In this document: piece after piece, positions 44,246 to 53,790 of the stretch | Layout: each line of letters starts with the position of its first letter | How positions within the stretch are numbered: position 1 is the first letter of the stretch | Source: Acidobacteriota bacterium | GTDB lineage: Bacteria > Acidobacteriota > Vicinamibacteria > Vicinamibacterales > UBA8438 | Direction of reading: 5' to 3' | Length of the DNA stretch: 64,000 nucleotides | Assembly (NCBI GenBank): GCA_009861545.1 | Contig: VXME01000173.1 | Span: forward strand, 37,594 to 101,593 | Notes under the pieces: model-generated | The model's database searches: none | The model's input: the letters and a program-made list of their open reading frames with translations, nothing else | What the model was told of the DNA's origin: nothing | Translations under genes and position numbers: made by a program

Positions 44246-45057
44246 ACGGGAAGCCTGCCGCGTTGCCGCCGGACCTCGCCGCGGCGCTGGCCGCCCGACC
44301 GGAGCTCGGTGCGGCTGCCGTACGGTATTTTCCGGAGCTGGCGTCGACCAACGACACCGCGGCGGCCCTGGCCGCGGCCGGCGCCGCGGACGGGACCGTG
44401 GTGCTGGCCGACCGCCAGACCGCCGGCCGCGGCCGGCGCGGCCGGGCCTGGGACTCCCCCTCGGCGGCCGGGCTGTACCTGTCGGTCGTCCTGCGGGGAC
44501 GCCAGTCGCCGGTGATCACGCTGCTGGCGGGCGTAGCGGTGGCCGAGGCGGTACAGGGGACAGCCGGCGTAGCCGTCGATCTGAAGTGGCCGAACGATGT
44601 CGTGGCGCCGCCGGCGGGCGGACGGTCGGCGTCCTTGGGACCGAAGGTCGCCGGTATCCTGACCGAGGTGGTGCCGGCCGAAAGCGAACGGGACGATGCC
44701 ACGGTGATCGGGATCGGCGTCAACGTGCGGACCCGCGCCTTTCCCGCGGCGCTGGCCGGCCGTGCGGCGGCGCTCGAGTCGCTGGCGGGGCGGCGCGTGG
44801 CCGGTTTCGCGTTGTGCGCCGACCTGCTGGTGCGATTGGCCCGTTGGCGCCGGCGGCTGGCGGCGGAGGGAGACGCGTTCGTCGTCGCGCGCTGGCGGGC
44901 GCTGGCGCCGAGCAGCCGGGGTGCGCCGGTGTCGTGGGACGCGGGTGGAACCTGCCGGCGCGGGGTGACCGCCGGCGTCGACGACGGCGGGGCGCTGCTG
45001 GTGTCGTGCGGCGGGCGCACCGAGCGCATAGTGGGCGGAGAGGTGCGATGGGAGTGA
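44242..45057 (+). CDS. birA: Biotin-[acetyl-CoA-carboxylase] ligase
   Basis: Attaches biotin to carboxyl-carrier proteins, 271 residues. The catalytic core has LASTNDTAAALA, the biotinyl-AMP loop ADRQTAGRGRRGRAWDSP, LKWPNDV and VAGILTEVV, plus a small C-terminal SH3-like domain. The N-terminal helix-turn-helix seen in E. coli BirA is absent, so it should be an enzyme only and not a repressor. It is coupled to nadC by an ATGA overlap and followed by coaX after 30 bases. Confidence 0.95.
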   Translation: MNGKPAALPPDLAAALAARPELGAAAVRYFPELASTNDTAAALAAAGAADGTVVLADRQTAGRGRRGRAWDSPSAAGLYLSVVLRGRQSPVITLLAGVAVAEAVQGTAGVAVDLKWPNDVVAPPAGGRSASLGPKVAGILTEVVPAESERDDATVIGIGVNVRTRAFPAALAGRAAALESLAGRRVAGFALCADLLVRLARWRRRLAAEGDAFVVARWRALAPSSRGAPVSWDAGGTCRRGVTAGVDDGGALLVSCGGRTERIVGGEVRWE

Positions 45058-45087
45058 CGAGGGGCCGGATGGCCGAGGTCGGATCGG

Positions 45088-45879
45088 ATGCTGCTCGCGA
45101 TTGACGTCGGCAACACCAACGTCGTTCTCGGGCTCTTCGCCGGAGCGGCCCTGGAGCGCCGCTGGCGGCTCGCTACCTTGCCCGATCGCACCGCGGACGA
45201 GCTCTGGGTGCTGGTCAGCCGGCTGCTCGCCGAGCACGAGGTCGATCCCGCCCGGATCGACGGCGTCGTGATGTCCTCCGTCGTGCCGGCCCTGACGCGG
45301 GCCGTCTCGGACATGATCGGGCGCGGACTCGGACAGGACGTGCTGCGGGTCGACGCCGGCAACGCGGGTCTGCCGGTCGGCTACGAGAACCCGGCGGAGG
45401 TGGGCGCCGACCGCCTCGTCAACGGGGTCGCGGCGGTGCGGATGTACGGGGACGCGGCGCGTCCGATCGTGGTCGTCGACTTCGGGACGGCGACCACGTT
45501 CGACGTGATCTCGGCCGGCGGCGAGTACCGCGGCGGCGTGATCTGCCCGGGCATCGAGATCTCGGCCGACGCGCTCTATCACCGGGCCGCGCAGTTGCCG
45601 CGGGTAGAGGTCCGGAAGCCGGCCGCGGTGATCGGGCGCAGCACCGTCGCTTCGATGCAGTCCGGGCTCTTCTATGGCTACGTGGCGATGGTCGAAGGCA
45701 TCGTGCAGCGGCTCCGCGACGAGATCGAGGGCGGCGACGGGTTGTTGTGCATCGGCACGGGCGGGCTGGCCGGCGACATAGCGGCCGAGACGTCGCTGAT
45801 CGACCACGTGGAGCCGGACCTCACGCTGGCCGGCCTGCGCTTCGTCTGGGAGCGTATCCGGGAGGGCGGCGTTGGTTGA
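45088..45879 (+). CDS. coaX: Type III pantothenate kinase
   Basis: First enzyme of coenzyme A synthesis, 263 residues of the ASKHA fold. Phosphate-binding parts are LAIDVGNTNVVLGLF and VDFGTATTFDVI. Pantothenate and dimer contacts are in GADRLVNGVAAVRMYG, and IGTGGLAGDIAAET completes the site. These enzymes need a monovalent cation and resist feedback by CoA. The order birA-coaX is common in many bacteria. It ends a valS-nadC-birA-coaX cluster of cofactor and translation genes. Confidence 0.97.
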   Translation: MLLAIDVGNTNVVLGLFAGAALERRWRLATLPDRTADELWVLVSRLLAEHEVDPARIDGVVMSSVVPALTRAVSDMIGRGLGQDVLRVDAGNAGLPVGYENPAEVGADRLVNGVAAVRMYGDAARPIVVVDFGTATTFDVISAGGEYRGGVICPGIEISADALYHRAAQLPRVEVRKPAAVIGRSTVASMQSGLFYGYVAMVEGIVQRLRDEIEGGDGLLCIGTGGLAGDIAAETSLIDHVEPDLTLAGLRFVWERIREGGVG

Positions 45880-45915
45880 GCGACGGCGATTCGGACGCCG
45901 GACGTCCGGTCCGTG

Positions 45916-46668
45916 ATGCGGGGCAGTCGAGTGGACCCGGGCGAGCTGTGCCGGGCGGTCGAGTCGTATCTCTGCCGCAAGAACGACGGTCATCTCATTC
46001 GAATCATCGGACCCGCCTTCGAGCTGGTGTGCGGCTGGGCGGCGGCGGGCATCCCGTTGCGCGTCGTCGAGCGCGCCATCGACCGCCGCCACGTGCGATA
46101 TCACGCCAGGGGGCCGAAGCGGCATCCACTGCGCATCGAGTACTGCGAGGCCGACGTGCTCGACCTGTTCGACGAGTGGAAGCGCGCGGTGGGCCTGAGC
46201 ACGGCGGCGGGCGCGCGGAACGAGCCTCCGGGCGCGCCGCGGGTCGACGCGGCCGGTACGGAAGGGGGGGCGGGCGGAGCGCGGAGACGCTCCCTCGCCG
46301 CGCATCTCGACGATCTCGACGCGCGTCTGTCCGCCTGGGATGCGCCGCCGGGCGCGCCGGCCCTCGATAGTCTCTTGAAGGATGCTCGAGCGGCCGTCGA
46401 CGCCGCGCGTTCCGGCGGCAGGACGCTGCGGGGCGAGGCGCGCCGGCGGACGCTCGATCGGCTGGCCGAGCTGGACCGGCGCCTGCCGGCTGCCGCGCGC
46501 GCCGACGCCGGCGAGGACGTGCTGCGCGAGCTCCGGGAGGAGGCGCAACGTTCCCTGGAGGCGTTTCGGAGCCGGATGGCCGCCGCAGCGTTCGCGAGCG
46601 CGCTCGACGCCGCCACCGACCGGCTGCTCGCCGAGCGCTTCAAGCTGCCGCGCCTGGCGTTCGACTGA
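45916..46668 (+). CDS. Conserved-looking hypothetical protein with helical C-terminus
   Basis: A 250-residue soluble protein. Residues 1-90 form a compact domain (LCRAVESYLCRKNDGHLIRI, FELVCGWAAAGIPLRVVERA, RHPLRIEYCEADVLDLFDEWKRAV) that recalls small helix-turn-helix or primase-associated folds but matches no family I know. A glycine/alanine linker follows. Residues 130-250 are long charged helices (LAELDRRLPAAARADAGEDV, LREEAQRSLEAFRSRMAAAA) likely to form a coiled coil. It starts 36 bases after coaX and converges on argS. The ATG at 45916 is used; a GTG directly precedes it. Confidence 0.75.
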   Translation: MRGSRVDPGELCRAVESYLCRKNDGHLIRIIGPAFELVCGWAAAGIPLRVVERAIDRRHVRYHARGPKRHPLRIEYCEADVLDLFDEWKRAVGLSTAAGARNEPPGAPRVDAAGTEGGAGGARRRSLAAHLDDLDARLSAWDAPPGAPALDSLLKDARAAVDAARSGGRTLRGEARRRTLDRLAELDRRLPAAARADAGEDVLRELREEAQRSLEAFRSRMAAAAFASALDAATDRLLAERFKLPRLAFD

Positions 46669-46705
46669 GCGCCCCGTCGGGCGGGCGGCCTCCGGGGAAG
46701 GGGAG

Positions 46706-48718
46706 CTACATCCGCGGCGGGACCTCGCAGCCCATCAACGCGAGCGCCCGCGTCAATTGGAGCCGGCAGTAGAGCACCGCCCCGGCGCGCCACAGCCTCG
46801 TGGGCCCGTCCTCCTCGTTCACCACCGGACAGCGGTGGTAGAACGTGTTGAACGTCTGCGCGAGGCCGAACGCGTACTTGGCGAGCACGGACAGCTCGAT
46901 CGCGCGGATCGACTGATCCGCGACCTCGTCGAGCCTGGCCGCCTCGAGCAGCAGGGCCCAGGTGGCGGTTGGGTCGCCCGCGCCGGCCAGGGGGCCGGCC
47001 GGCAGCGACGCGAGCGCCGCCGTCAGCGTCTCGTCGTTCAGGCCCTCCCGCTCGTACAGCTTGCGCAGGATGTTCGCCGCCCGCACCGCAGCGTACTGCA
47101 CGTAGGGGCCGCTCTCGCCCTCGAAGCTCAGCGCCTCGTCGATGTCGAACGCGATGAGCTTTCCGCGGGAGTACTTGATCATGAAGTAGCGGATGGCGGC
47201 AGTGGCGATGGCCGTCGCGATTCGCGTGGCCTCGGCGCCGTCCGCCGGCAGATCGGCATGGCGCGCGACCACCTCCCCCCGCGCGGCCTCGGTGAGCCGA
47301 TCGAGGAGGTCGTCCGCCTTCACGCCGAGCCCCTTGCGCCCGGAGACCTCGACGAACGGCCGGTCCGCCTGCGAATCGACGGCATGGCCGAGGGCGCGCG
47401 CCGTCGTCGGCGACAGCGCCACCATCTCGTACGAGACATGCACGGAGCGCTCCGCCTCGGCGGCGCGGCCGACGGCGGTGAGCGCCTGCTTCAGTAGCTG
47501 CTGGAGATAGGCCTGCCGTGTGTCGATGACGTTGTAGACGGCGTCGGCCCGGCCGAACGCCGCGCCGTCCGGCGCGGTCTCGCCGGCGCTCGACGTGGTC
47601 GACCAGAGCGGGCGGCCGGAGCGCTGCACGCCGTGCGGGCGATAGTGGAAGTCGCGCTCGAGCACCCCGAGCTTCCAGAACTGATAGGCGATGTCCTTGC
47701 CGACGTAGGTGACCGTCCCGTTCGAACGCACGATCACCTTGGCGCGCGACTTCGGCCCGCCTTCTCCGGCGCCGGGATCGTCTTCCGGCGGCGCGTTGCC
47801 GTCGAGCGGCATCACCCAGCAGCCGGCCTGGGGACCGGTGGTCTCGAGTCGCACCGCGCCCGTCTCCTTGAGCACGTCGAACGCGCGGGACCAGAAATGG
47901 AGGCGCAGGATGTCGCCCTCCCAGGTCAGCAGGTCGTACTCGACGTTCATCCGGTCCATCGTGGCCAGGTGGCAGCGGACGATGCGGTCGGCGACCAGGC
48001 GTCCGATCCGGGCCGTCGGGTCGGTGTCGGTCTCGAGGTCGTGCAGGGCGCCGGCCCTGTGGGCGAGCCGGTCCGCATCCTCCTCGTACCAGGCAGTCAC
48101 CCGCGCGTACAGATCCCAGCAGTAGTGGTCGAAACGGGGCCGCTCGGCGAGCGCGGCCACCTCTTCGGGCGGCAGCCGCTCGAGTTGCTGGAGGCCGACG
48201 ACCACGTCCGCCACCTGCACGCCGGTGTCGTCGATGTAGTTCTGCACTTCCACCGGGACGCCGAGAAACCGCAGGAGCCGGACCAGGGTGTCGCCGAGCG
48301 CGGCGTTGCGCAGGTGCCCGACGTGGGCCGCCTTGTTGGGATTGATCGCGGTGTGCTCGACGATGGCCTTGCGGATGCCCCGGCCGCCGCCCGTTGCGGA
48401 AGGCGGCGGCGCGAGCACGCGGCGGGCGAATCGGGCGCGGTCGAGGAAGATGTTGACGTAGCCGTTGGGCGCCGGCTCGACCCGCTCCACGCCGTCGATC
48501 GCGCCGAGGGCGCCGACGATCTCGGCGGCGATGGCGCGCGGCGCCTTGCGCAGCACCCGCGCGAGCTCGAACGCCACGGTGACGCCCAGATCGCCCATTG
48601 CACGATCCGGCGGGTACTGGATCGCGACGTCCGGCTGCCGGTCCGGGCCGAGCCCGTACAGTTCGAACAGCACGTCGCGCACGCGCGACCGCACGGCCGC
48701 GTGCATGCCGAGAATCAT
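46706..48718 (-). CDS. argS: Arginyl-tRNA synthetase
   Basis: Class I synthetase charging tRNA-Arg, 670 residues. The N-terminal Add-1 domain that reads the tRNA D-loop spans roughly 1-110. INPNKAAHVGHLRNAALGD carries the HIGH-type signature. KMSKS is replaced by a divergent loop (VSGRKGLGVKADDLL), as in many ArgRS. The C-terminal anticodon-binding helices (FAFGLAQTFNTFYHRCPV type) are complete. An insert with EDDPGAGEGGPK is longer than usual. It is convergent with the hypothetical gene and transcribed in the same direction as mobA. Confidence 0.95.
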   Translation of the reverse strand: MILGMHAAVRSRVRDVLFELYGLGPDRQPDVAIQYPPDRAMGDLGVTVAFELARVLRKAPRAIAAEIVGALGAIDGVERVEPAPNGYVNIFLDRARFARRVLAPPPSATGGGRGIRKAIVEHTAINPNKAAHVGHLRNAALGDTLVRLLRFLGVPVEVQNYIDDTGVQVADVVVGLQQLERLPPEEVAALAERPRFDHYCWDLYARVTAWYEEDADRLAHRAGALHDLETDTDPTARIGRLVADRIVRCHLATMDRMNVEYDLLTWEGDILRLHFWSRAFDVLKETGAVRLETTGPQAGCWVMPLDGNAPPEDDPGAGEGGPKSRAKVIVRSNGTVTYVGKDIAYQFWKLGVLERDFHYRPHGVQRSGRPLWSTTSSAGETAPDGAAFGRADAVYNVIDTRQAYLQQLLKQALTAVGRAAEAERSVHVSYEMVALSPTTARALGHAVDSQADRPFVEVSGRKGLGVKADDLLDRLTEAARGEVVARHADLPADGAEATRIATAIATAAIRYFMIKYSRGKLIAFDIDEALSFEGESGPYVQYAAVRAANILRKLYEREGLNDETLTAALASLPAGPLAGAGDPTATWALLLEAARLDEVADQSIRAIELSVLAKYAFGLAQTFNTFYHRCPVVNEEDGPTRLWRAGAVLYCRLQLTRALALMGCEVPPRM

Positions 48719-48778
48719 GGCGTGTGCTCCCGTGTGCAGACGAACGCCCGCCGCCGGCGCTCGGGCCGGGGCAGGACC

Positions 48779-49375
48779 TCACCGGCCATGGTAGGCGGCG
48801 ATGGCCAGCGCGCGCGCATGGTCGGCCGGCGTGTTGACGTTGAAGAAGAGTGTGCCATCGGGATCGAACGGTGCGATGACGTCCGCGCCGATCTCGTGCC
48901 GCTGCAGCGCCTCCACCGCCGCGCTCGTCCGCAGCTTACCGGCCGCGACCCGGCGCTCGATGAGCGAGGCGCACGTCGCCCGATAGCAGGCGCAGAGGGG
49001 CTGGTAACCGTCGTCGGTGCGCGGGATCGTAACCTCCGCGGCGCGGTCCGCGCGCCACAGGCGGTCGAGGAACGCGGTGCTCAGAAAGGGCATGTCGCCG
49101 GCCACCACCAGCGTCCGCGGCGAGCGCGAGCCGCGCAGGGCCGCGTGCACGCCGCCGAGCGGGCCGGCGCCGCCCAGCACGTCCGGGTGCACGGGCACGC
49201 CGAGCCCGCCGTAGGTTGCACGGTCGTTCGCCACGATGAATACCTGATCGACCACCGGCCGGAGCACCGCCAGCAGGCGGTCGACGATGCGCCGGTCGCC
49301 AAGGGGAAGCAGCAGCTTGGGCCTGCCGCCGAACCGGCGCGCCCGGCCGCCGGCGAGGATGGCCGCCGTCGACAT
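48779..49375 (-). CDS. mobA: Molybdenum cofactor guanylyltransferase
   Basis: Adds GMP to molybdopterin, 198 residues. The nucleotide-binding start STAAILAGGRARRFGGRPK contains the conserved L-A-G-G-x-S/A-x-R-x-G-x-x-K signature. VVAGDMPFLS and the late FFNVNTPADHARA are also characteristic. The ATG at 49375 matches the family start; the frame is open another 63 bases upstream and is not used. No other molybdenum-cofactor gene is nearby. Other MobA-like nucleotidyltransferases are an alternative. Confidence 0.87.
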   Translation of the reverse strand: MSTAAILAGGRARRFGGRPKLLLPLGDRRIVDRLLAVLRPVVDQVFIVANDRATYGGLGVPVHPDVLGGAGPLGGVHAALRGSRSPRTLVVAGDMPFLSTAFLDRLWRADRAAEVTIPRTDDGYQPLCACYRATCASLIERRVAAGKLRTSAAVEALQRHEIGADVIAPFDPDGTLFFNVNTPADHARALAIAAYHGR

Positions 49376-49431
49376 CGCCGACGGAAACCTTATCAGATCG
49401 CCGCGAGAGGCGGCGCGGGCGCGGGTACGCG

Positions 49432-49460
49432 TTGACACTGTCCGGGGGCTCGGCTACCGT
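49432..49460 (+). promoter_or_regulatory. Candidate promoter of the nfeD-slipin-SPOR operon
   Basis: TTGACA (49432-49437) and TACCGT (49455-49460) lie 17 bases apart between the divergent mobA and nfeD starts. Transcription would begin near 49467. This rules against any nfeD start upstream of that point and supports the ATG at 49489. Confidence 0.5.
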
Positions 49461-49488
49461 GAGAGTAGCGTCACGTCCAGGGACCGAC

Positions 49489-50868
49489 ATGTCGATCAGG
49501 CAGGCCCGTCGTCGGATTAGGCGCGTGTTCCGGTGGGGCGCCGCCGTCTGGATGCTGATGGCGATGGCGGCGGTCTGGCCGGGCGCGCAGGAGGAAGCGG
49601 CCGGCCGGCCGGTCGTCTACGCCACCGAGGTCGAGGCGCTCATCCATCCCGTTTCCGCCGAGTACATCAGCCAGACGCTCGACGAAGCGGATCGCGCGGG
49701 CGCGGATCTAGTGGTCGTGATGCTGCGGACGCCGGGCGGGCTCGTCGATTCCACGCGCGAGATCAACACCCGGATCATCGAGGCGGAGACGCCGGTCGTC
49801 GTCTACGTCGGCCCGAGCGGCACCCGCGCCGCGTCGGCGGGCTTCCTGATCACCATCGCCGCCGACGTGGCGGTCATGGCGCCGGGAACGCACATAGGCG
49901 CCGCGCACCCGGTCTCCGGCACCGGCTCCGAGATGGACGAGACCGCGGCCGAGAAGGCGGCCTCGGACGTGGCGGCGTATGCGCGGTCGCTGGCGAGCCA
50001 GCGGCAACGCAACGTCGAGCTGGCCGAGAAGGCGGTCACCGAGAGCCTGTCGTTCACGGAACGCGAGGCCCTCGAGGCGGAGCCGCCGCTGATCGACCTC
50101 ATCGCCTCGGATCTCGACGACCTGCTCGAGCAGCTCGACGGCCGCGAGGTGCGCCGCTGGGACGGCAGCGTCGAGGTCGTGCGAACGGCGGACGCGGAGA
50201 TCGAGACCGTCGCGATGACTTGGCGGCAGAGGCTGTTGAGCGCCATCGCGCACCCGCAGATCGCGGTGCTGCTGTTCAGCCTGGGCAGCCTGGGACTGAC
50301 CATCGAGCTCTGGAACCCCGGCGCCGCCGTGCCCGGCATCGTCGGCGCCGTCTGCCTGCTGCTCGCGTTCTTCGCGTTCCAGATCCTGCCCATCAACTAC
50401 GTCGGTCTCCTGCTCATTCTGTTCGGGATGGTGCTGCTCGTGATCGAGATGTTCACGCCGACCTATGGCCTGCTGGCCGTCAGCGGCATCGTGAGCATGC
50501 TGTTCGGTGCGGTGATGCTGTTCGATTCCCCGGCCCCGGAGATGCAGCTCGGCTGGCCGTTCATCGTTTCCACGATGCTGGCGTTGGCGCTGGTCACTGG
50601 AGCGCTGGCCCGGTTGGGGATCAAGGCGCACCAGGTCCGCGCCGTCACCGGGGTGGACGGCATGGTCAACCGGGAAGGGCACGCGATCGACCCGATTCCG
50701 GCCGGCGGGCGGGGGAGGGTGTCGACGCGAGGTGAAATCTGGACGGCAGCCGCCGCGCCCGAGGCGGACATCGCCGGAGGCGACCCCGTGCAGGTGGTCG
50801 CGGTCCAGGGAATGGTGCTCACCGTACGGCGCGTGGGGCCGCCGTCAGAGGAAGGATCGGAGTCATGA
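49489..50868 (+). CDS. NfeD-family membrane serine protease (long type)
   Basis: A 459-residue membrane protein. After a short N-terminal membrane anchor comes a ClpP-like domain with [20 protein letters not shown] and the nucleophile region [19 protein letters not shown]. Four to five membrane helices follow ([13 protein letters not shown] through [10 protein letters not shown]) and then a C-terminal OB-fold NfeD domain ([15 protein letters not shown]). Such proteases cut partner stomatins and are linked to membrane quality control. The stop overlaps the slipin ATG, giving the classic nfeD-stomatin pair. Confidence 0.92.
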   Translation: MSIRQARRRIRRVFRWGAAVWMLMAMAAVWPGAQEEAAGRPVVYATEVEALIHPVSAEYISQTLDEADRAGADLVVVMLRTPGGLVDSTREINTRIIEAETPVVVYVGPSGTRAASAGFLITIAADVAVMAPGTHIGAAHPVSGTGSEMDETAAEKAASDVAAYARSLASQRQRNVELAEKAVTESLSFTEREALEAEPPLIDLIASDLDDLLEQLDGREVRRWDGSVEVVRTADAEIETVAMTWRQRLLSAIAHPQIAVLLFSLGSLGLTIELWNPGAAVPGIVGAVCLLLAFFAFQILPINYVGLLLILFGMVLLVIEMFTPTYGLLAVSGIVSMLFGAVMLFDSPAPEMQLGWPFIVSTMLALALVTGALARLGIKAHQVRAVTGVDGMVNREGHAIDPIPAGGRGRVSTRGEIWTAAAAPEADIAGGDPVQVVAVQGMVLTVRRVGPPSEEGSES

Positions 50869-51620
50869 ACATCGGCCCGGAGTTCATCGTCCTGCTCGTC
50901 GTCCTGCTGTACCTGGCAAACTCCGTCAAGATCCTGAACGAGTACGAGCGGGCGGTGATATTCCGTCTCGGCAAGCTCTATCCCCGTCCGAAGGGGCCCG
51001 GCGTCATCCTGGTGTTCGCGCCGATCGACCGCATGGTCCGGGTCAGCCTGAGAACCATCGTCATGGACGTGCCCCCGCAGGACGTCATCACGAAGGACAA
51101 CGTTTCGGTCAAGGTGAACGCCGTCGTCTACTTCCGCGTGATGGATCCGCAGCGGTCGGTGGTCGAGGTCGAGAACTTTCACTACGCGACGTCACAGCTC
51201 GCCCAGACGACGCTGCGCAGCGTGCTCGGTCAGGTGGAGCTGGACGGCCTGCTGTCGGAGCGCGAGCAGCTCAATCAGCAACTTCAGCAGATCCTGGATC
51301 TGCACACCGATCCCTGGGGCGTGAAGGTCTCGTCGGTCGAGGTCAAGCACGTCGACCTGCCGGTCGACATGCAGCGCGCGATGGCCGCGCAGGCGGAGGC
51401 CGAGCGCGAGAAGCGTGCTAAGATCATCCACGCCGACGGCGAGTTCATCGCTTCCGAGAAGCTGTCGCAGGCTGCCGAGGTCATCGGCAGGCAACCGTTG
51501 GCGGCTGTTCTTCGCTACCTGCAGACCTTGACGGAGATCGCCGGAGAGAAGAACTCCACCATCGTCTTTCCGCTGCCGATAGATCTGATGAGCGCATTGT
51601 CCGGCAAACGCGACGGGTGA
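50865..51620 (+). CDS. Slipin (stomatin/prohibitin-like SPFH protein)
   Basis: A 251-residue protein with one N-terminal membrane segment ([19 protein letters not shown]) and an SPFH domain ([39 protein letters not shown]). The C-terminal coiled coil ([20 protein letters not shown]) drives oligomer assembly. It probably forms membrane scaffolds processed by the NfeD protease encoded directly upstream. Start and stop overlap both neighbours by four bases, so nfeD, slipin and the SPOR gene form one translational unit. Confidence 0.94.
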   Translation: MNIGPEFIVLLVVLLYLANSVKILNEYERAVIFRLGKLYPRPKGPGVILVFAPIDRMVRVSLRTIVMDVPPQDVITKDNVSVKVNAVVYFRVMDPQRSVVEVENFHYATSQLAQTTLRSVLGQVELDGLLSEREQLNQQLQQILDLHTDPWGVKVSSVEVKHVDLPVDMQRAMAAQAEAEREKRAKIIHADGEFIASEKLSQAAEVIGRQPLAAVLRYLQTLTEIAGEKNSTIVFPLPIDLMSALSGKRDG

Positions 51621-52258
51621 GTGTGGCGCGAAGATCTTACGACGGGAACGGCTTCGGGGCGAAGCAAGTCTTCTTTCTGGCCATGACGAGCGCCGGCATG
51701 GCCGTGGTGGTGTTCCTGTTCGGGGTCATGGTGGGTCGCGGCGTGTCGGTCGTCGATATGATCACCGGCCACGGTTCTGCCAGCGCAAACGGAGAGGAAC
51801 CGGTCGCTGCCGACGAGCGGCCCTCCCTGGTCAGCACCGGCCAGCGTGAGCCCTCGGTCGCGGCGACCCACGGCGCCGAGCTGTCGTACTACGAGCGGCT
51901 CGACGAGGATCGAGGGGTGGAGCTCGACGCCCGATTGCAGGCTCCGGAGCCGACGGCCGAAGCGGCGGATGCGCGCGGGGCCGGTGAGGCGCCGGCCGCA
52001 TCGGCCGGCGCCGCCGCGCCGTTCAGCGGATACTCGATCCACCTCACGACGCTGCGTGAGGGCGCCGCCGCCCACCGCATGGCGCAGGGGCTCGTCGACA
52101 GGGGCTATCCCGCGTTCGTCGTCGCCCCGGTAGCGGGCGCGCCCGTGCAGGTGTTCCGGGTTCGCGTCGGGACCTACGCGGACCGGGAGGAGGCCGAGCG
52201 CGTCCTGCGGCGGCTCGAAGAGGAAGAGTCGTTCAAACCCTGGATCACGCGCCAGTAA
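51617..52258 (+). CDS. SPOR-domain membrane protein
   Basis: A 213-residue protein with a cytoplasmic N-terminus ([14 protein letters not shown]), a single membrane segment ([22 protein letters not shown]), a disordered alanine/glutamate linker and a C-terminal SPOR domain ([20 protein letters not shown] through [20 protein letters not shown]). SPOR domains bind glycan strands freed of stem peptides at the division site. The start is GTG, overlapping the slipin stop. It likely acts at the septum or in wall remodelling. Confidence 0.87.
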   Translation: MSVARRSYDGNGFGAKQVFFLAMTSAGMAVVVFLFGVMVGRGVSVVDMITGHGSASANGEEPVAADERPSLVSTGQREPSVAATHGAELSYYERLDEDRGVELDARLQAPEPTAEAADARGAGEAPAASAGAAAPFSGYSIHLTTLREGAAAHRMAQGLVDRGYPAFVVAPVAGAPVQVFRVRVGTYADREEAERVLRRLEEEESFKPWITRQ

Positions 52259-52266
52259 CCTGCGCC

Positions 52267-53772
52267 GTGCCCTCCCTGCCGCTTGCCGCCCTCTCGGGCG
52301 TGCTGCTGTTTCTGAGCTTTCCGAACCTGGGCCATCCGGCTGTCGCGTGGCTGGCCGTGGTGCCCCTGCTCGTCGCGGTGGCCCGGGCGAACCCGTGGCA
52401 GGGGTTGCGCCTCGGCGCGGTTACCGGCGTCGTGCACTTTGCGGGCACGCTCTACTGGATTCCCGCCGTCATGGTCGACTACGGCGGGTTGCCGGCCGCC
52501 GCCGCCTGGCCCGTGCACGCGCTGCTGGTAGCTTTCCTGGCGCTGTTTCCCGCGCTCTTCGCGGCAGGGGTGGCCGACCTGGCCGTCCGCTTCGGAACGC
52601 GGGGGCTGCTGTTCGCGCCCGCATTGTGGGTGACGACGGAGTTGGGGCGCATGCATCTCTTCACCGGGTTTCCCTGGGCGTTGCTCGGCTACAGCCAGGT
52701 GCCGTTTGCCGCCGTCGCCCAGACGGCGAGCATCGCCGGCGTGCTCGGCGTGTCGGCGTTGGTGGTTCTGGTGAACGCGACCATCGCGTACGCCGTCGTG
52801 GCGGCGCCGGGCACGAGACGCACGCCGGTCCTGGCGACCGCTGCCGTGGTCTTGGCCGCCGTGGCGTTCGGCGCCTGGCGCATCGCGGACGGGTCTCTGC
52901 TGCGGGCCGGGGATCCGTTGCGGGTGGCGGCGCTCCAGGGCAACGTCCGCCAGGACGAGAAGTGGAATCCGCTGCGCGGCGACGCCATTCTCGACACCTA
53001 TCTCGACCAGACGCGGCGCGCGGCCGCCGCGGGGGCCGGGCTGGTGGTCTGGCCGGAGTCCGCGACGCCGTTCGCGCTCGATCGGGATCCGCGCGGCGAG
53101 GCGGTGCGCGCCGTGGCGCGTGAGACCGCGGCGCATCTCCTCGTCGGCACGACCGAGGTCGTGCGGGAGGGCGGCACGCGGTACTACAATGCCGCCTACC
53201 TGATCGAGCCGGAGGCGGGATCGACGTCCGGTGTGTATCGCAAGCAGCGCCTGGTGCCGTTCGGGGAGTATGTGCCGCTGCGGCAGGCGCTCTTCTTCGT
53301 GTCGCCGCTGGTGGAGTCGGTGGCCGGTTTTTCCGCCGGCACGGAGCCCCGGACGCTGCCGGTCGGCGGAAGCGCGGTGGGCACCGCCATCTGCTACGAG
53401 ATCATCTATCCTGGTCTGGTGCGGGATTTCGTGCTCCGCGGCAGCCGCTTGCTGTCCACGGTCACGAACGACGCCTGGTACGGCCGCTCGGCCGCTCCGT
53501 ACCAGCACTTTCAGCAGGCGACGATGCGGGCGATCGAGCAGGGGCGTTTCCTCGTGCGTGCCGCGAACACCGGCATCAGCGGCGTGATCGATCCCTATGG
53601 CCGGGTGCTGGCGCGGTCCGGGCTCTTCGAGCCCGCGGTGGTGGTCGAGGACGTGCGGCTGCTCGATGCGCTCACGGTCTACGGGCGATTCGGGGACGCG
53701 CCCGCCTATGCCGGCGCGGCAATCGCCGCCCTCGCCCTGTGGGGTGGGCGGCGGCGCCGGATTCGTGGTTGA
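52267..53772 (+). CDS. lnt: Apolipoprotein N-acyltransferase
   Basis: Adds the third acyl chain to lipoproteins in the inner membrane, 501 residues with about seven helices before a nitrilase-like domain. The catalytic triad is in place: E264 (VVWPESATP), K326 (GVYRKQRLVPFGEYVPL) and C376 (GTAICYEIIYP). The start is GTG, eight bases after the SPOR stop. It indicates a diderm cell with triacylated lipoproteins. prfB follows after 18 bases. Confidence 0.95.
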   Translation: MPSLPLAALSGVLLFLSFPNLGHPAVAWLAVVPLLVAVARANPWQGLRLGAVTGVVHFAGTLYWIPAVMVDYGGLPAAAAWPVHALLVAFLALFPALFAAGVADLAVRFGTRGLLFAPALWVTTELGRMHLFTGFPWALLGYSQVPFAAVAQTASIAGVLGVSALVVLVNATIAYAVVAAPGTRRTPVLATAAVVLAAVAFGAWRIADGSLLRAGDPLRVAALQGNVRQDEKWNPLRGDAILDTYLDQTRRAAAAGAGLVVWPESATPFALDRDPRGEAVRAVARETAAHLLVGTTEVVREGGTRYYNAAYLIEPEAGSTSGVYRKQRLVPFGEYVPLRQALFFVSPLVESVAGFSAGTEPRTLPVGGSAVGTAICYEIIYPGLVRDFVLRGSRLLSTVTNDAWYGRSAAPYQHFQQATMRAIEQGRFLVRAANTGISGVIDPYGRVLARSGLFEPAVVVEDVRLLDALTVYGRFGDAPAYAGAAIAALALWGGRRRRIRG

Positions 53773-53790
53773 TGGGACGGAGGCAGACTC

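Noticed and set aside
46706..48718. Missing KMSKS in ArgRS taken as a defect
   Set aside because: Many bacterial ArgRS lack a canonical KMSKS; the rest of the enzyme is complete.
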